From an uncultured Balneola sp. (GTDB lineage: Bacteria > Bacteroidota > Rhodothermia > Balneolales > Balneolaceae): a DNA stretch of 64,000 nt. The number at the start of each line of letters is the position of its first letter. The first letter of the stretch is position 1. Shown here one piece after another: positions 61,815 through 64,000 of the stretch. The stretch is from positions 62,001-126,000 of the forward strand of contig CAJXQC010000003.1 in the NCBI GenBank assembly GCA_913058495.1, in the 5' to 3' direction. Under the pieces are notes generated by a model that was given only the letters and a program-made list of their open reading frames with translations, ran no database searches and was not told the origin of the DNA. A program made the translations under genes and the position numbers.

Positions 61815-62856
61815 TAAGAGCTTCCAAAAACCTATCATTTTCCTCGGCTGTACCAATAGTAACTCTGAGGCAATTTTCACAATGAGGTTCATTGCCTCTG
61901 TAGCGAACTATCACTCCGGAATCAGCTAGTTTTTTGTATACATTCAATGCATCATCGACTTTGAACAACAGAAAATTAGCATCAGATGGAAATACTTTTT
62001 CTACTTGAGCCAGATTTTCCAATTCTGCAACAATCCGTTTCTTTTCTGAATTAATGGATTCGATATTTTTTTGAACTGATCCCAAATTTTCAAACCCATT
62101 CAAAGCAGCTTGAGATGTAAGTTTATTTACATTATATGGAGCTTTAACCTTCATCATGTACTTGATGATCTCCGGGTTAGCGATTGCAATGCCCAAACGA
62201 ATTCCTGCCAATCCAAATGCTTTTGAAAGTGTTTGAAGAACCACAAGGTTCGGATAGTTTTTTACTTCATCAGCAAAACCGGCTTGCTCAGAAAAATCGA
62301 TATAAGCTTCATCTACTACTACCAAACCATCAAAGTTTTCCAGAAGATGGATTATATCATTCCGGTCCATATCGTTGGCTGTAGGATTATTGGGCGAGCA
62401 GACAAAGATCAGTTTGGTGAAATCCGTAACTCTGTTCAGTATTCGTTCAGTCTGAAGTTGAAAATCCGGAGTCAACAGCACCTCATCAACTTTTATATTG
62501 TTGATATTCGCTGATACTTTATACATGCCGTAGGTTGGTGGGTTGGTAATGACTTTATCTTTACCCGGACTGCAAAAGATTCTGAATAACAGATCTATTG
62601 CTTCATCACTTCCAACTCCTACAAACACATTTTCAGTATCTACTTTTCTGTAGTCAGCTATTACAGATCGTAACTTCTCCTGATAGGGCATAGGATAGCG
62701 ATTCAATTCCATATCGCTTTCTATGGGTGCTCCAAAACTGTTTTCATTGGCATCAAGAAGTATTCCTGAGTCAAAATCATCCCTTGCAGAACGATAGGGT
62801 TTTAAGTCACGGATATTTTCCCGAACTATTTTTTCTAAGTTGAATTTTTTATTCAT
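61795..62856 (-). CDS. hisC: histidinol-phosphate aminotransferase
   Basis: HisC (353 residues) is a fold-type I PLP enzyme turning imidazoleacetol phosphate and glutamate into histidinol phosphate. LLDANENSFGAP opens the protein. The PLP Lys is in TLSKAFGLAGIRLG, preceded by VVDEAYIDFS with the pyridine-N Asp. CLRVTIGT near the C-terminus has the carboxylate-binding Arg. It lies between hisB and hisD; the convergent DoxX gene (61407) breaks the his cluster, so hisC is probably not co-transcribed with hisB unless readthrough occurs. Confidence 0.96.
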   Translation of the reverse strand: MNKKFNLEKIVRENIRDLKPYRSARDDFDSGILLDANENSFGAPIESDMELNRYPMPYQEKLRSVIADYRKVDTENVFVGVGSDEAIDLLFRIFCSPGKDKVITNPPTYGMYKVSANINNIKVDEVLLTPDFQLQTERILNRVTDFTKLIFVCSPNNPTANDMDRNDIIHLLENFDGLVVVDEAYIDFSEQAGFADEVKNYPNLVVLQTLSKAFGLAGIRLGIAIANPEIIKYMMKVKAPYNVNKLTSQAALNGFENLGSVQKNIESINSEKKRIVAELENLAQVEKVFPSDANFLLFKVDDALNVYKKLADSGVIVRYRGNEPHCENCLRVTIGTAEENDRFLEALIKILNS

Positions 62857-62883
62857 TTAACTGATTCCGAATAAGTTACCGTC

Positions 62884-62983
62884 ATCCCGAATTTGTTTTG
62901 GGATTTTTGTGGAGTTTGAAAAGAAAATATGGGCACAATTGATATCAAAGCCATTTCGTAAGATCCTGAAATAAATTCAGGAT
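62884..62983. repeat. REP-like pair in opposite orientation between hisC and hisD
   Basis: Copy 2 is at 62884-62904 (ATCCCGAA, loop, TTTGGGAT) and shares its flanks GTC and TTTGTGGAG with copy 1 at 1201. Copy 3 at 62963-62983 (ATCCTGAA, loop ATAAA, TTCAGGAT) is reversed, with GAC on its right. The head-to-head layout of two copies about 80 bases apart in the 162-base hisC-hisD gap is like a BIME (paired REP) in enterobacteria. Confidence 0.75.
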
Positions 62984-63018
62984 GACCTATGCTTTTATAG
63001 AAACATATGTTATTTATT

Positions 63019-64000
63019 CTATCCATCAGCTTTCTCCAGAGAATTCAATCTAATACTCACCGCATTTTTATGAGCTTGTAGTTCTTCAACTTCAGCAAGA
63101 GTTTCAACGGTTTTCCCGATGTTTCTCAAGCCTTCTTCGGTTAAAGTTTGCATGGTTATGGATTTTTGATAAGAACTCAGATTTACTCCACTATACATTT
63201 TTGCATATCCGTAAGTAGGTAAAGTGTGGTTGGTACCTGATGCATAATCTCCAACACTTTCGGGAGTCAGATTCCCTAAGAAAACCGATCCTGCATTGAC
63301 GATCTCATCTTTATAGTCTTCAGAATTTTCAACATTCAGGATCAAGTGTTCCGGAGCGTATTCATTGGAAAAAGAAATTGCCTGTTCAATGTTATCAACT
63401 TCTATAACAAAACTCTGATCAAGAGCTTGCTTAGCAATTTCTTTTCTTGGAAGTTCATTCAGCTGAGACTCTAACTCTGAATTGAATGAGTTCCTGTCGA
63501 AGTCGGGAGTTGAAACCAACACTACCTGACTGTCTTTTCCATGTTCGGCCTGAGAAAGAAGATCCGCAGCTACAAATGCTGGGTTAGCTTGTTTGTCTGC
63601 TATCACCAACACTTCTGAAGGTCCTGCAGGCATATCAATGCTGATCTGTGCATCGCTGTTTTGAAGGATCATTTTTGCGGCAGTCACATATTGGTTTCCT
63701 GGACCAAGAATTTTATCCACTTTTGGTACAGATTCCGTTCCCAATGCCAAAGCCGCAACCGCCTGAGCTCCACCTGCTTTAAGGATACAATTAACTTTAG
63801 CTTTTTGAGCGATATAAATGATCTCAGGTGCAATATTTCCATCTTTTTGAGGAGGTGTGGCTAATACAATCTGTTTACATCCGGCGATCATAGCAGGAAC
63901 TGCCAACATCATCGCAGAGGAAGGCAAAACTGCAGTTCCTCCGGGAACATATAATCCAACTCGTTGGATAGCTTTGGTAATTCTCGAACATTTTACTCCC
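63019..64000 (-). CDS. hisD: histidinol dehydrogenase, N-terminus cut by window edge
   Basis: The open frame reads back to the window edge and encodes about 327 C-terminal residues of HisD, which oxidises histidinol twice to histidine with [19 protein letters not shown] near the edge is the family signature, followed by [31 protein letters not shown] and [14 protein letters not shown]. The zinc-site block [20 protein letters not shown] and the late YAPEHLIL and [17 protein letters not shown] blocks are present. It is upstream of hisC, with a REP pair between them. Confidence 0.96.
   Translation of the reverse strand, partial: GVKCSRITKAIQRVGLYVPGGTAVLPSSAMMLAVPAMIAGCKQIVLATPPQKDGNIAPEIIYIAQKAKVNCILKAGGAQAVAALALGTESVPKVDKILGPGNQYVTAAKMILQNSDAQISIDMPAGPSEVLVIADKQANPAFVAADLLSQAEHGKDSQVVLVSTPDFDRNSFNSELESQLNELPRKEIAKQALDQSFVIEVDNIEQAISFSNEYAPEHLILNVENSEDYKDEIVNAGSVFLGNLTPESVGDYASGTNHTLPTYGYAKMYSGVNLSSYQKSITMQTLTEEGLRNIGKTVETLAEVEELQAHKNAVSIRLNSLEKADG

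Overview
The window reads as one chromosomal stretch of an AT-rich marine-type member of the Bacteroidota/Balneolota group. Five secreted proteins end in a type IX secretion sorting domain of the 'NYPNPFNP' kind typical of Balneolota, Rhodothermota and Ignavibacteria. Other pointers are Bacteroidota-type families (DUF3098, DUF4382, DUF6265, a secreted protein usually labelled asparagine synthetase B), a few TAnnTTTG-like promoter boxes and generally weak Shine-Dalgarno sequences. I see no rRNA, tRNA, CRISPR array, prophage, transposase or integrase. Genus-level placement is inference.

Layout. 0-2.4 kb: purK-purE and a truncated alpha/beta hydrolase, leftward. 2.5-5.8 kb: a secreted FG-GAP protein, then a heavily decayed gene. 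5.8-8.9 kb: prfA, two paralogous lipoproteins alternating with partial copies of the prfA 3' end, and a PIN toxin/DUF6364 antitoxin pair. 9-12.8 kb: pckA, and divergently aguB-aguA, which convert agmatine to putrescine. 12.9-17.1 kb: three tandem paralogous type IX-secreted proteins. 17.2-25.1 kb: gatB, a cysteine-less thioredoxin-fold lipoprotein, tpiA, purD, an NHL-type propeller, and a LuxE-like/LuxC-like pair. 25.1-32 kb: leuS, a REC-PAS5 histidine kinase and gltA. 32.2-36.9 kb: mazG, a secreted GATase-like protein, a TPR protein and maf. 36.9-44.6 kb: DUF3098, DUF92, a DAACS symporter, a 923-residue secreted protein, an aldo/keto reductase, an acyl-ACP thioesterase and hisF. 44.9-50.9 kb: gltB without an adjacent gltD, an ECF sigma factor with a membrane partner, and hisE. 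51-58 kb: DUF4382 lipoprotein, mscL, an OsmC protein, dut, an ArsC/Spx-like protein, a biotin carrier and murA. 58-64 kb: a frameshifted small membrane protein, a beta-barrel candidate, and hisA-hisH-hisB, a convergent DoxX gene, hisC and partial hisD.

The genes are mostly core metabolism: purines (purE, purK, purD), histidine (hisF, hisE, hisAHBCD in three places), central carbon and nitrogen (pckA, gltA, tpiA, gltB), translation (prfA, gatB, leuS) and nucleotide-pool cleaning (mazG, maf, dut).

The most interesting signals: (1) a near-identical 15-base element, GKAAGCGCTTTTYTA, in three upstream regions, those of pckA/aguBA, gltA and gltB, suggesting an undescribed carbon/nitrogen regulon; (2) a tandem array built from the prfA 3' end plus a lipoprotein gene; (3) a three-gene family of secreted proteins with conserved ends and divergent middles; (4) a HisB with an N-terminal extension that looks like a dead HAD phosphatase; (5) a LuxC/LuxE pair with no luciferase genes nearby; (6) small dispersed palindromic repeats, one of which supplies a likely start codon.
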